NCBI RefSeq assembly: GCF_900101545.1
Contig: NZ_FMZU01000009.1
Coordinates: 1 to 64,000, forward strand
DNA: 64,000 nucleotides
Reading direction: 5' to 3'
Origin: Variovorax sp. CF079
Lineage (GTDB): Bacteria > Pseudomonadota > Gammaproteobacteria > Burkholderiales > Burkholderiaceae_C
The position numbers were made by a program, and so were the translations under genes. Of this stretch, positions 1 through 10,325 are shown in pieces. Below the pieces are notes generated by a model that was given only the letters and a program-made list of their open reading frames with translations, had not been told where the DNA came from and made no database searches. Within the stretch, counting starts at the first letter, position 1. Each line of letters begins with the position of its first letter.

Positions 1-168
1 GCGTCCATCAACGCCGCGATCAAGGACAAGTCCGTCATCGACAGCCTGGCGGTGGTCGGCCTGATCGCCCAGGGCTCCACCGTCGAGGAGATGGCCCGCT
101 CGCAGAACATCGAGTTCGAGCGCTGGGGCCCATTGGTCAAGAAGGTCGGCTTCACGGCCGAATCCTGA
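1..168 (+). CDS. Bug/TctC-family solute receptor, C-terminal end only
   Basis: The window opens inside this reading frame; the last 55 codons and a TGA stop are present. The ending, with a tryptophan-proline-leucine stretch followed by KKVGF and TAES, matches the characteristic C-terminus of Bug (Bordetella uptake gene, TctC) periplasmic receptors, which deliver carboxylates or aromatic acids to tripartite tricarboxylate transporters. A complete member of the same family at 14649-15626 ends very similarly (VVKASGFTSE). The stop lies 2 bases before the next gene, so the two are probably cotranscribed and the receptor may import the substrate of the following enzymes. The N-terminus is outside the window. 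Confidence 0.8.
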   Translation, partial: ASINAAIKDKSVIDSLAVVGLIAQGSTVEEMARSQNIEFERWGPLVKKVGFTAES

Positions 169-170
169 CG

Positions 171-1121
171 ATGGCGCACATGGACACGGCCATCACACGC
201 GTCGCGGTCGTCGGCACCGGTGTGATCGGCGCCAGCTGGACGGCCTACTTCCTCGCCCACGGGCTCGACGTCGATGCCACCGATCCTTCGCCGGGCGCCG
301 AGGCGCGCCTATTCGAAGCCGTGGCGCAGCACTGGCCGACCTTGCAGCGCTTCGGGCTGGCCGAAGGTGCGTCGATGGAGCGGCTGCGCTTCCATGCAAC
401 GCTGGAAGACGCGGTGCGCGACGCCGACTTCGTGCAGGAGAACGGCCCCGAGCGCCTGGACTTCAAGATCGATCTGTTCCGCCGCATGGACGTGGCCGCG
501 CAGCCGCACGCGATCCTCGCTTCGAGCTCTTCGGGGCTCGCGATCAGCGGCGTGCAATCCGGCTGCGCGCATCCCGCGCGCGTGGTGCTGGGCCACCCCT
601 TCAATCCGCCGCACCTGATTCCGCTGGTCGAGGTGATCGGCGGCACGGCCACATCGCCCGCGACCATCGAACGCACGATGGCCTTCTATGCCGCGATCGG
701 CAAGCGCCCGATCCACGTGAAGCGCGAGGTCAAGGGCCATATCGCGAACCGGCTGCAGGCCGCGCTGTGGCGCGAGGCCTTTCACCTAGTCGACCAGGGC
801 GTAGCCTCGGTGGCCGACATCGATGCGGCCATCGCGCACGGGCCCGGTTTGCGCTGGGCCGTGATGGGCCCGTTCATGAACCTGCATCTCTCCGGTGGCG
901 CCGGCGGCATCGCGCATGTGCTCGCGCACCTGGGTGGGCCGATCGAGGACTGGTGGAAGGATCTGGGTGCACCCACGATGACACCCGAGCTCAAGCAGCA
1001 GGTGGCCGAAGGCGTGGCCGCGGAGCTGGGCCAACGCCACACCAGTGAGCTCGAAGCCGCGCGCGACATCCTGCTGTTGAACCTGATTCGCGCAAAAGCG
1101 GCGTCCGGCACACTCGAATAA
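171..1121 (+). CDS. 3-hydroxyacyl-CoA dehydrogenase family oxidoreductase
   Basis: The 316-residue protein begins with a Rossmann fold whose glycine-rich motif GTGVIGAS lies at about residues 15-22, followed by the QENGPE and SSSSGL segments usual in 3-hydroxybutyryl-CoA and L-carnitine dehydrogenases. The motif GHPFNPPHLIPLVEV and the C-terminal helical dimerisation domain (KREVKGHIANRLQ onward) are complete. The family oxidises 3-hydroxy groups with NAD. I cannot separate hydroxyacyl-CoA from carnitine-type substrates by sequence alone. The start two bases after the receptor stop was kept; an ATG at 180 is an alternative. It sits between a Bug receptor and an aryl-CoA-ligase-like gene, suggesting one catabolic operon. 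Confidence 0.85.
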   Translation: MAHMDTAITRVAVVGTGVIGASWTAYFLAHGLDVDATDPSPGAEARLFEAVAQHWPTLQRFGLAEGASMERLRFHATLEDAVRDADFVQENGPERLDFKIDLFRRMDVAAQPHAILASSSSGLAISGVQSGCAHPARVVLGHPFNPPHLIPLVEVIGGTATSPATIERTMAFYAAIGKRPIHVKREVKGHIANRLQAALWREAFHLVDQGVASVADIDAAIAHGPGLRWAVMGPFMNLHLSGGAGGIAHVLAHLGGPIEDWWKDLGAPTMTPELKQQVAEGVAAELGQRHTSELEAARDILLLNLIRAKAASGTLE

Positions 1122-1145
1122 CCAAGCGCCTCCAGGAGACAAGCG

Positions 1146-2960
1146 ATGACCGCCCCCGGCTTCTTCGACGACGAGCGCCACCTCGCCCCGCCGCGCACCC
1201 TGCGCATCGACTTCGACGACGGCTCCTTCGCGCTGCGCTCGCCGGTGGCGCTCAGGCCCTATGCGCGCTGCATCGGCGAGTGGCTGGAGCGCTGGGCGCG
1301 CGAGACGCCCGATGCGCTGGCGCTGGCCGAGCGCGACGAAAGCGGCGAAGGCTGGCGCCGGCTCGACTACCGTGCGCTGCGCCGCGCCGTCGGCGCCGTG
1401 GCGCAAGGCCTGCTGGACCTGGGCGTGCCCGCAGACAAGCCGGTGGTGATCCTCTCCGACAACGCGATCGACCATGCGGTGCTGATGCTCGCCGCCATGC
1501 ACATCGGCCGCACCGCCTGCTCGCTCTCCAGCGCCTATTCGCGCATGGCGAAGGACCCGACGCGGCTGCACAGCATGCTGCGCGCGCTCGAGCCGGCGCT
1601 GATCTATGCCTCGGATGCCAAGGTCTACGGCAGCGCACTGGCGGGCTCGCGCATCGATGCGCCGGCGGTGTTCAGCCGCAACGCCGACGCCCACCCGGGC
1701 GCGCTCAGCTTCGCGCAGCTGCTCGAAACCGAGGAAACGCCGGCCGTCATGCAGGCCTTCGAGGCCATCCTGCCCGACACCCACGCCAAGTACCTGCTGA
1801 CTTCGGGCTCGACCGGCCGGCCCAAGGTGGTAATCAACACGCACCGCATGCTGTGCGCCAACCAGCAGATGATTGCGCAGACTTGGCGCTTCCTCGACCA
1901 GGAGCCGCCGGTGCTGGTGGACTGGCTGCCCTGGAGCCACACCTTCGGCGCCAACCACAACTTCAACATCGTCCTCAGCCACGGCGGCGCGCTCTACATC
2001 GACGAGGGCCGGCCGGCGCCGGGGCTGATCGAGAAGACGGTGCGCAACCTGCGCGAGGTGCGGCCCACGCTGCTCTTCAACGTGCCGCGCGGCTACGACA
2101 TGCTGCTGCCCTTCCTCGAGGCGGACGACACGCTCGCGGCCGAGGCCTTCTCGCGCCTGCGCCTGTGCTTCTATGCCGCCGCGGCGCTCGCGCCCTCGAC
2201 CTGGCAGCGGCTCGAAGCGGTGGCGCGGCGCGCACGGCCCGCGCAGCCGCTGTGGCTCACCACTTCCTGGGGCGCGACCGAGACCTCGCCCGCGATCACC
2301 TCGGCGCACTGGAAGCTCGACGGCGCAGGCTGCATCGGCGCGCCGCTGCCGGGGCTGGAGCTGAAGTTCGTCCCCAACGGCGACAAGCTGGAGATGCGGG
2401 TCAAGGGCGTTTCGGTGTTTCCCGGCTATCGCGGTGCGCCGCGCGAGACCGCGCAGGCCTTCGACGAGGAGGGCTACTACCGCATCGGCGACGCGGGCTA
2501 CCTGGTCGATAAAGCACGGCCCGAGTGCGGCGTGATGTTCAACGGCCGCGTGGCCGAGGACTTCAAGCTCACCAGCGCCACCTGGGTGTCGGTGGGCACG
2601 CTGCGCGTGGAGCTGGTCTCGCGGCTTGCGCCGCTGGTGCAGGACGTCGTGATCACCGGCCACGACCGCGAGGCGGTTGGCATGCTGGTGTTCGCCAGCC
2701 CGCAGGGCGCCGCGCTGCCGCGCGAGGAGCTGGCGGCCGCGCTGCGCCGCACGATGGCAGCCATGCGCGACGCCGGTGCAGGCTCCTCGCAACGCCCGGT
2801 GCGCGCACTGGTGCTCGCTACCCCGCCCGATATCGATGCCGGCGAGATCACCGACAAGGGCTACATCAACCAGCGCGCGGTGCTGACGCGGCGCGCGGCC
2901 GAGGTCGAGCGGCTGCATGGCAGCGCAGCCGACCCGGAAGTGGTGCGCCTGGACGATTGA
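1146..2960 (+). CDS. Feruloyl-CoA synthase-like AMP-forming ligase
   Basis: The 604-residue protein is a full-length member of the acyl-adenylate-forming superfamily. The ATP-binding motif LLTSGSTGRPK is at about residues 217-227, the WLPWSHTFGANHNFN segment typical of feruloyl-CoA synthases follows, and TTSWGATETSP is near residue 371. The N-terminus (LAPPRT, then ALRSPVALRPYA) also fits that subfamily. The expected reaction is ATP-dependent CoA thioesterification of a hydroxycinnamate or similar acid in the cytoplasm. No enoyl-CoA hydratase/aldolase or vanillin dehydrogenase partner is visible, so the substrate is unproven. It starts 24 bases after the dehydrogenase. Its 3' end is echoed by a decayed copy 2 kb downstream. 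Confidence 0.85.
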   Translation: MTAPGFFDDERHLAPPRTLRIDFDDGSFALRSPVALRPYARCIGEWLERWARETPDALALAERDESGEGWRRLDYRALRRAVGAVAQGLLDLGVPADKPVVILSDNAIDHAVLMLAAMHIGRTACSLSSAYSRMAKDPTRLHSMLRALEPALIYASDAKVYGSALAGSRIDAPAVFSRNADAHPGALSFAQLLETEETPAVMQAFEAILPDTHAKYLLTSGSTGRPKVVINTHRMLCANQQMIAQTWRFLDQEPPVLVDWLPWSHTFGANHNFNIVLSHGGALYIDEGRPAPGLIEKTVRNLREVRPTLLFNVPRGYDMLLPFLEADDTLAAEAFSRLRLCFYAAAALAPSTWQRLEAVARRARPAQPLWLTTSWGATETSPAITSAHWKLDGAGCIGAPLPGLELKFVPNGDKLEMRVKGVSVFPGYRGAPRETAQAFDEEGYYRIGDAGYLVDKARPECGVMFNGRVAEDFKLTSATWVSVGTLRVELVSRLAPLVQDVVITGHDREAVGMLVFASPQGAALPREELAAALRRTMAAMRDAGAGSSQRPVRALVLATPPDIDAGEITDKGYINQRAVLTRRAAEVERLHGSAADPEVVRLDD

Positions 2961-3093
2961 GCTCGAGAAGCGGCTACGGAGCGTTCATGTAGCGCTCGAC
3001 CTCGCAGGCCTGCCCTGCGGGATCGGCGCCGCAGGCCGTCGGAGGCGGTGCATGGGCCGCGCCCGCGCAGCCTGCCAGGTTGAGAACACCAGC

Positions 3094-3154
3094 GATCGCC
3101 GAAGCTTGTCGAACGACGGCTTGGCGCCCCGGTCCCGTTTAAGCTTCGCCGATC
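3094..3154. repeat. Imperfect inverted repeat upstream of DUF1801-like gene
   Basis: A 14-base arm at 3094-3107 (GATCGCCGAAGCTT) is matched in inverted orientation at 3141-3154 with one mismatch, separated by 33 bases. It lies in the 207-bp gap between the ligase stop and the next start and could form a stem in RNA or mark a regulatory or junction sequence. No function is claimed. Confidence 0.5.
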
Positions 3155-3167
3155 AAGCCTGTCCGGA

Positions 3168-3560
3168 ATGCAAAAGACGACGCCTGCTTCTAGTCCCGAC
3201 GCCTATGTGGCCGCCCTCGATGGCTGGCGTCGGGCGTGCGTCGGGGAATTGCGTGCGGAGGTTCGCGCCGCGTCGGCGATGGAGGAGGTCGTGAAATGGC
3301 GCCACCTCGTCTATCTCGCGAACGGGCCCGTGCTCCTCATTCGCGCGGAGGAAGCCCGGGTACTGTTCGGCTTCTGGCGAGGGCAGCAGCTGCGCGCCAT
3401 CGAACCCGGGCTCAAGCCTGGAGGGAAGTACGAAATGGCCACGCTGGAACTGCGAGAGGGAATGACCGTCGACCCCGCCACAGTGCGCCTCCTGACGCGA
3501 AAGGCGGTCGCCCTCAATCGAACGCTTGGTGATCCGACTCTCGCAGCGAAGCGCAGCTGA
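3168..3560 (+). CDS. DUF1801-like small protein
   Basis: The 130-residue protein has the layout of the DUF1801 (YdhG-like) fold: an N-terminal helix (YVAALDGWRRACVGELRAEVR), the EEVVKWRHLVYLANGP segment where the family has a conserved lysine-tryptophan, and a phenylalanine-glycine-phenylalanine strand (LFGFWRG). The biochemical function of the family is not established. It is the first gene of the stretch that appears to be inserted behind the ligase gene, and it is followed by a convergent gene on the other strand after 15 bases. Confidence 0.7.
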   Translation: MQKTTPASSPDAYVAALDGWRRACVGELRAEVRAASAMEEVVKWRHLVYLANGPVLLIRAEEARVLFGFWRGQQLRAIEPGLKPGGKYEMATLELREGMTVDPATVRLLTRKAVALNRTLGDPTLAAKRS

Positions 3561-3575
3561 ACGACTGATGCAGGC

Positions 3576-4316
3576 TCAGCCCAGCAGCAACGGATTGCGA
3601 CGCGCTTCGTCGAGCCGGCGCTGGCGTAGGGGTTCGACGCACTGCAGGCTGCGGCGGGCGGATGGCTGCGCGCACGCGTAGTTCATGCAGACCGCGCGGA
3701 ACACGAAACTCAAGCCCGTACACTTGGCCGACGGACCCCGGGCGCCGGCGCGGGCCAGCAGCGGTGCTGCACTGGCGTGGGCCGATGAAGACCTACGCGG
3801 GGTTTTGCCTGGCGCCGCACGGGAGCGCTCCGCAACGACGGCAAGGGGTTCGGTGTCCGCCTTCGGCGCTTGCGCCAGCGCGACGGCCGGCGCATCCGGC
3901 GATGCATGCATCGGCATTTTTTCGCTTGCCGAAGAGAAGGACCCGTCGCGAGGGCCGAAGGCCGCGACGACGATGAGCGGGATCGCCACGGTCCACATGG
4001 CCAGCAAGGCAACGGCGCGCAATGGCCGCGCCACCACGACGGGCGACGGCGTCTTCGGTTCGTTGTCGGCCGGCCGCGCCGCCAGGCGGTCGGCGAGCCG
4101 GCGGCGCCGTCGCGCTTCGTCGGCCGCCAATCTCGCGAACTGCCTGAGCTGCTCTTCCGTAGGACCCGGGCCGCCCCGGATGAAGCTTCCGAACGAGCGA
4201 ACGATGGCGGCCTGCGCCTCTTCTCTTGCGCTCGCCGCGTTGCGGGTGGCGTCCAACTGGGCGCCGATCGACACCTCCGTCGTCCGCGCAGACCTTGAAT
4301 TGAAACCCTCTGACAT
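3576..4316 (-). CDS. Hypothetical single-pass membrane protein
   Basis: The ATG at 4316 was chosen because a good ribosome-binding sequence (GGAAGGAAC) precedes it; longer readings lack one. The 246-residue protein has an Arg-rich cytoplasmic-type N-terminal half (residues about 20-95, with EEQLRQFARLAADEARRRRR), one hydrophobic segment near the middle (AVALLAMWTVAIPLIVVAAFG) and a periplasmic-type tail with four cysteines (CTG, VCMNYAC, LQC). I do not recognise a named domain. The cysteine-containing tail ending in RRLDEARRNPLLLG looks like a conserved Comamonadaceae module that may form disulfides in the periplasm, but that is inference. Confidence 0.6.
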   Translation of the reverse strand: MSEGFNSRSARTTEVSIGAQLDATRNAASAREEAQAAIVRSFGSFIRGGPGPTEEQLRQFARLAADEARRRRRLADRLAARPADNEPKTPSPVVVARPLRAVALLAMWTVAIPLIVVAAFGPRDGSFSSASEKMPMHASPDAPAVALAQAPKADTEPLAVVAERSRAAPGKTPRRSSSAHASAAPLLARAGARGPSAKCTGLSFVFRAVCMNYACAQPSARRSLQCVEPLRQRRLDEARRNPLLLG

Positions 4317-4402
4317 CAGTTCCTTCCAGCACCAAAAGCCATGAGACGGCATCACATCCGAGCTTGCGCATTTTTCTGTCGGACATCGCCTGATGTGCTT
4401 GT

Positions 4403-4451
4403 CCCGGTGGTAACCGGGCGTTAAGACGCCCAGGGCCTGCTAACAGGCCCT
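4403..4451. repeat. Three back-to-back hairpins with tetraloops
   Basis: Three perfect inverted repeats follow one another almost without spacing: CCCGGT-GGTA-ACCGGG at 4403-4418, GGGCGT-TAAG-ACGCCC at 4416-4431 (sharing three bases with the first) and AGGGCCTG-CTAA-CAGGCCCT at 4432-4451. The last one overlaps the stop codon of the DUF4259 gene on the minus strand, so the array can act as a terminator for that gene. The first two stems share bases and could be alternative structures. Confidence 0.65.
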
Positions 4452-4929
4452 AGCGCTGCAGACGCGCCGCAAGCCGTGTCAGGTTGGAAGCCCACCGGTT
4501 CGGCTTTTCTTCTTCCCATTGTTGGGCGAGCTCGGAGACATTGCGGTCCGCGACGCGGGCCAGGGCCAGCCTGGCGCGCGTCGCGAGCGCATGCAGTTCT
4601 TCTGTTCGTCTGCCGGCCAGGCACTCCACCGCTCGCGTTTTCGATGCCGCGGCGCCCTTGCCGATGGCGCCGGCGATCAGTTCGGCGGCAGCGACCGCGG
4701 CGGCCCCGTCGTCCGCATCGATGTGGCTTGCCATCTGCGCCATGTCGAGAGCCTGGGACACAAAGGCCGGATCCGCCCTGCGCTCGCATTCGGCCAGCCA
4801 GTCCTGCGCGGCGTCGTTGTCGAAAGCGCCGTCGCCCCACGCCCCGGCGTGCGCCGCCAGGTTCATCGAAAGTGCGAGTGCAGCAACAATCAAAAGATGC
4901 TTCGGCCGGCTCACCGTGGTCCACCTCAT
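4450..4929 (-). CDS. DUF4259 domain protein with signal peptide
   Basis: The 159-residue reading from the ATG at 4929 starts with a convincing signal peptide (SRPKHLLIVAALALSMNLAAHA). The mature part begins GAWGDGAFDNDAAQDWL, the hallmark of DUF4259 proteins, whose function is unknown; most family members are cytoplasmic, so an exported version is notable. The rest is alanine-rich helix ending in NRWASNLTRLAARL. A longer reading to 4956 only adds residues ahead of the signal peptide and runs into the ligase relic. The stop codon is inside a terminator-like hairpin. Confidence 0.7.
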   Translation of the reverse strand: MRWTTVSRPKHLLIVAALALSMNLAAHAGAWGDGAFDNDAAQDWLAECERRADPAFVSQALDMAQMASHIDADDGAAAVAAAELIAGAIGKGAAASKTRAVECLAGRRTEELHALATRARLALARVADRNVSELAQQWEEEKPNRWASNLTRLAARLQR

Positions 4930-4944
4930 CGCAGCCGCCATGGC

Positions 4945-5055
4945 TGCCGGCGACAAGGCTACATCAACCAGCGCGCGCTGCCGGCGCGGCGCGCGGCGGG
5001 ACTCGAAAAGCTGTCCTGCAACGCCAGCGATGCGGTGGTCGTCCGGCTGGACTGA
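4945..5055 (+). pseudogene. Relic of a feruloyl-CoA synthase-like gene 3' end
   Basis: Read on the plus strand this stretch encodes GYINQRALPARRAAG followed by a tail ending VVVRLD and a TGA at 5053-5055. It matches the last part of the ligase at 1146-2960 (GYINQRAVLTRRAAE ... VVRLDD): about 19 of 31 residues agree, and 19 bases from 4959 (CTACATCAACCAGCGCGCG) are identical. Immediately upstream the copy has lost bases and shifted frame, and no further ligase sequence is present, so only the 3' end of a homologous but not identical gene remains. It probably marks the boundary of an insertion. Confidence 0.75.
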
Positions 5056-5711
5056 AGCACGGCCAGGTCGGTCTCGACTTCGAGGAAGCAGGCCAGCATC
5101 GCATTGACGCCCGGCGCGCGGCCGGTGCCGTCGCGCCAGTGCGGCAGCTCGTGGTCCATCTGGACGCAGAGATCGTTCCAGGCCTCGGCCAGCGCGGCCC
5201 AGGGCACGACCGCAGGTTCGCTGACGCGGCCCGCCAGCAGCAGGAGCGCGCGCCGCAGCGAGGGGGTCTGCTCCACCAGCAGCCGGCAGCGGCGGAACTC
5301 GCTCGCGCTGCGCGGCAGGTCGAGCGCTGCGCCGCCGTAGTGCGGCGGGCGAACGCCGGTCAAGAGCGCGAAGAGCGCCAGGCTCGAAAGCCCCTGTTCA
5401 CCGGCCGCGAGCCAGCGCACGGCATCCGGCTCGAGCCGGCGCGCAGCACGGCCCAGCTGCGCGCGCACGCGTCCCATGGCGGCGGGCGCTTCCTGCTCGC
5501 GGATGCGCGCCAGCCCTTGCGGCGGCCCGAGGACGGCAGTGGCGCCCAGCATGCGCGCGACGTCGGCATGCAGCACGTCGATGTCGCTCGCCTCCTTCAA
5601 GAGAAGCAGCCAGTCGCGCAGCGGCATGTGGCCGTACACGATCCTGCAGCCTTCGCGCTGCTGGATCTTGTAGTTCGGCTCGCCCGCGGCCGGCGTCTTC
5701 GATGGGGTCAT
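4959..5711 (-). CDS. Hypothetical protein, C-terminus running into ligase relic
   Basis: The 250-residue protein is not recognised. It begins MTPSKTPAAGEPNYKIQQREG, then GCRIVYGHMPLRDWLLLL, and is mostly helical with no signal peptide or membrane segment. Codon-position GC bias of the main body fits a real gene. The last 32 or so codons are encoded antisense to the ligase relic and read as low-complexity Ser/Arg/Ala sequence, so the natural C-terminus may be shorter or altered. In the inferred ancestral order this gene lay convergent with and overlapping the ligase 3' end. No function can be assigned. Confidence 0.55.
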   Translation of the reverse strand: MTPSKTPAAGEPNYKIQQREGCRIVYGHMPLRDWLLLLKEASDIDVLHADVARMLGATAVLGPPQGLARIREQEAPAAMGRVRAQLGRAARRLEPDAVRWLAAGEQGLSSLALFALLTGVRPPHYGGAALDLPRSASEFRRCRLLVEQTPSLRRALLLLAGRVSEPAVVPWAALAEAWNDLCVQMDHELPHWRDGTGRAPGVNAMLACFLEVETDLAVLQSSRTTTASLALQDSFSSPAARRAGSARWLM

Positions 5712-5835
5712 GCCGGTATATCGGCAGACCCGGGGCCGGCGAACAGGGCGACGCCAAGAAAAAATGCGAGCGTGGTGTGCGGGTAGCGCTCACTCCAGCT
5801 TCATGCCCGAATCCGCCAAGCGAATCGCGCCAAGC

Positions 5836-6309
5836 TCATGACCTGAAGAGCCGGTCGTATTCGAACAGGCGAACGATTCGCGGCGCGATCCGCTTCGACT
5901 GCGGATGGAGAGGATTGATCAGGGCCGCTCGTTCCTCTGGAACCACCACCGAAGGCACCAGCAGAATCGGCGTTCGCAGCGAGGCAAGCCACGCGGAGCC
6001 GATCCTCACGCTGGCATGACCCGCGGGGATCGCCGACCAGGTCGCAGGCAGGGACGCCACGTCGAGTTCTTCGCGCGACTCCCACATGTCATCCGGTACA
6101 TCCAGCTCGAGCAGATATCGGTTCAGCGGAAGGCCGGTGTTGTCGATGTGCGCAGCGGTCTCGAGCACCGCGATGGAGACGGACGGCGCCGCGTAGACGA
6201 CCGGCTCGCCAGTGTCGTTCCATCGGCCGGGATGCTTGGCCGCGCCGCCGCCGCTGAGATCATCGGCGCGGTACTTTCGAGTATCGGCCGCGATTCGCCA
6301 CAGCTTCAC
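5836..6309 (-). CDS. RES-domain toxin (NAD-degrading family)
   Basis: The 157-residue protein starts at a GTG that overlaps the antitoxin TGA (GTGA), the usual coupling in these pairs. It begins VKLWRIAADTRKYRADDLSG and shows the RES-domain motifs GRWNDTGEPVVYAAP and SIAVLETAAH, carrying the conserved arginine, tyrosine and glutamate of the active-site region, and ends with RIVRLFEYDRLF. RES toxins deplete NAD by phosphorolysis or hydrolysis, which arrests or kills the cell when the Xre-type antitoxin is lost. Length and order (antitoxin first) fit type II RES-Xre systems. Confidence 0.88.
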   Translation of the reverse strand: MKLWRIAADTRKYRADDLSGGGAAKHPGRWNDTGEPVVYAAPSVSIAVLETAAHIDNTGLPLNRYLLELDVPDDMWESREELDVASLPATWSAIPAGHASVRIGSAWLASLRTPILLVPSVVVPEERAALINPLHPQSKRIAPRIVRLFEYDRLFRS

Positions 6310-6830
6310 TGGTAGGCGCCGCTCTCGATGGAGCCCAGCAGACGGGCGACGACCTCCACGCCCGTCGGCGTGTCGATCAGATCCGCGGGTTTGCGGCCGC
6401 CGAGAGAGGGCTGGGGCCGCTCGATCCATTGGCCGAGCCATTTCGCGGCATCGAAGCCCTTCGCCTCGGGCGCCTTGCTGTTCTCGACGATGTCCTGTGC
6501 GATTCCGAGGAGCTTGATCATGCCGATCGCGGCTTGGCCGCCGCTGCCGGAGACCAGCTCGCCCGCAGCAGCCTTCTTCTCGGCCGTGGCCTTCGGCACG
6601 CCGAGGATGGCGAAGAAGCGCGAAGTCGCAAGGTCCATCCTCTTGGACAGATCCTTGATGAAGATTCCCTGCACACCCTGGCGTTCGATCGCCACGATTT
6701 CCATCGGCGTGGCGCCGGACACCGCGCGCACGTAGGCGTCGACACCTTTGTTCCGCTGATAGACGATGACGGCCTGGGTGCCGCGACGCGGCTTGGGGGC
6801 GGAACCGGTTCTGGTCTGTGACGACAACAT
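6306..6830 (-). CDS. MbcA/ParS/Xre-type antitoxin (DUF2384)
   Basis: The 174-residue protein has an N-terminal Xre-like helical domain (EIVAIERQGVQGIFIKDLSKRMDLATSRFFAILGVPKATAEKKAAAG) and the C-terminal DUF2384 toxin-binding domain with GFDAAKWLGQWIERPQPSLGGRKPADLIDTPTGVEVVARLLGSIE, a textbook signature for this antitoxin class. It should neutralise the RES toxin encoded directly downstream and repress its own promoter. The ATG at 6830 is preceded by GAGG, and paired palindromes lie 16-51 bases upstream. Confidence 0.9.
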   Translation of the reverse strand: MLSSQTRTGSAPKPRRGTQAVIVYQRNKGVDAYVRAVSGATPMEIVAIERQGVQGIFIKDLSKRMDLATSRFFAILGVPKATAEKKAAAGELVSGSGGQAAIGMIKLLGIAQDIVENSKAPEAKGFDAAKWLGQWIERPQPSLGGRKPADLIDTPTGVEVVARLLGSIESGAYQ

Positions 6831-6845
6831 GGCTGGCCTCGGTAT

Positions 6846-6881
6846 GTCTATATGAAGACGAATTTTAGTCTCATTCTAGAC
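6846..6881. promoter_or_regulatory. Double palindromic operator of the RES-Xre operon
   Basis: Two palindromes of identical design, GTCT-N6-AGAC, lie at 6846-6859 and 6868-6881, with starts 22 bases apart, about two helical turns. They sit directly upstream of the antitoxin start in a locally AT-rich stretch containing a good minus-strand -10 candidate (TAAAAT). The arrangement is what is expected for cooperative autorepression by an Xre-type antitoxin-toxin complex. Confidence 0.75.
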
Positions 6882-6921
6882 GACACAGGCAACCCCCTCA
6901 CCTTCCGCGACCTCGTCGCCC

Positions 6922-6951
6922 ACCTCGGATACACCACGTCAACGGGCTTGA
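6922..6951. repeat. Left copy of 30-bp direct repeat flanking the UvrA-like cassette
   Basis: This copy agrees with 10326-10355 at 26 of 30 positions, and the last 15 bases (CGTCAACGGGCTTGA) are identical. All four differences are transitions. The two copies bracket the AraC-VOC-UvrA-like gene cassette and have the same orientation. Confidence 0.7.
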
Positions 6952-6983
6952 GCACGCCGGTGCGGCGTGACACGATCGCGCAG

Positions 6984-7454
<471 letters not shown>

Positions 7455-7459
7455 CCGCC

Positions 7460-7870
7460 ATGGACATCACCATTCACTCGAGCTTCCTCCCGCACAACGA
7501 CCCGGACGCCTCCCTGGCCTTCTACCGCGACATCCTCGGCTTCGAGGTCCGCAACGACGTCGGATACAACGGGATGCGCTGGATCACGGTCGGCCCCGCC
7601 GACCAGCCTGGCACGTCCATCGTCCTGCACCCGCCGGCCGCCACCCCCGGCGTCACCGACGACGAGCGCCGCACCATCGCCGAGATGATGGCCAAGGGGA
7701 CCTACGCCATCATCATCCTGGCCACCGCCGACCTCGACGGCACCTTCGCTCGCCTGCAGGCGAGCGGCGCCGAGCTCATCCAGGAGCCCACCGAGCAGCC
7801 GTACGGCGTGCGCGACTGCGCCTTCCGCGATCCCGCAGGCAACCACATCCGGATCAACGAAGTGCGCTGA
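7460..7870 (+). CDS. VOC (glyoxalase/bleomycin resistance) family protein
   Basis: The 136-residue protein shows the two beta-alpha-beta-beta-beta modules of the vicinal oxygen chelate fold: [28 protein letters not shown] at the N-terminus and [20 protein letters not shown] at the end, including the final glutamate often used for metal binding. Members bind or modify small molecules, including antibiotics. The position between an AraC regulator and a UvrA-like ATPase suggests a detoxification or resistance role, but no substrate can be read from the sequence. The start follows the regulator stop by 5 bases. Confidence 0.85.
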   Translation: MDITIHSSFLPHNDPDASLAFYRDILGFEVRNDVGYNGMRWITVGPADQPGTSIVLHPPAATPGVTDDERRTIAEMMAKGTYAIIILATADLDGTFARLQASGAELIQEPTEQPYGVRDCAFRDPAGNHIRINEVR

Positions 7871-7911
7871 GCGGTCCGGCAATGCGGCCCCGCCCAACAG
7901 ATGGAGACACG

Positions 7912-10299
<2,388 letters not shown>

Positions 10300-10325
10300 C
10301 CCCCTGCTGCGCAAGCGTTGGGATC

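Noticed and set aside
786..2918. A 710-codon open frame on the minus strand opposite the dehydrogenase and ligase genes.
   Set aside because: Its product is a low-complexity Arg/His/Gly/Ala sequence with no domain, and both overlapped plus-strand genes are clearly real; it is a by-product of high GC content.
4403..4451. The hairpin array considered as integron attC sites.
   Set aside because: The core sequences of attC (GTTRRRY and its inverse RYYYAAC with the characteristic unpaired bases) are not present, and no integron integrase gene is in the window.
6852..6983. An upstream ATG giving the AraC regulator 44 extra N-terminal residues.
   Set aside because: The extension starts inside the antitoxin operator palindromes and has no similarity to the regulator family; the ATG at 6984 fits better.
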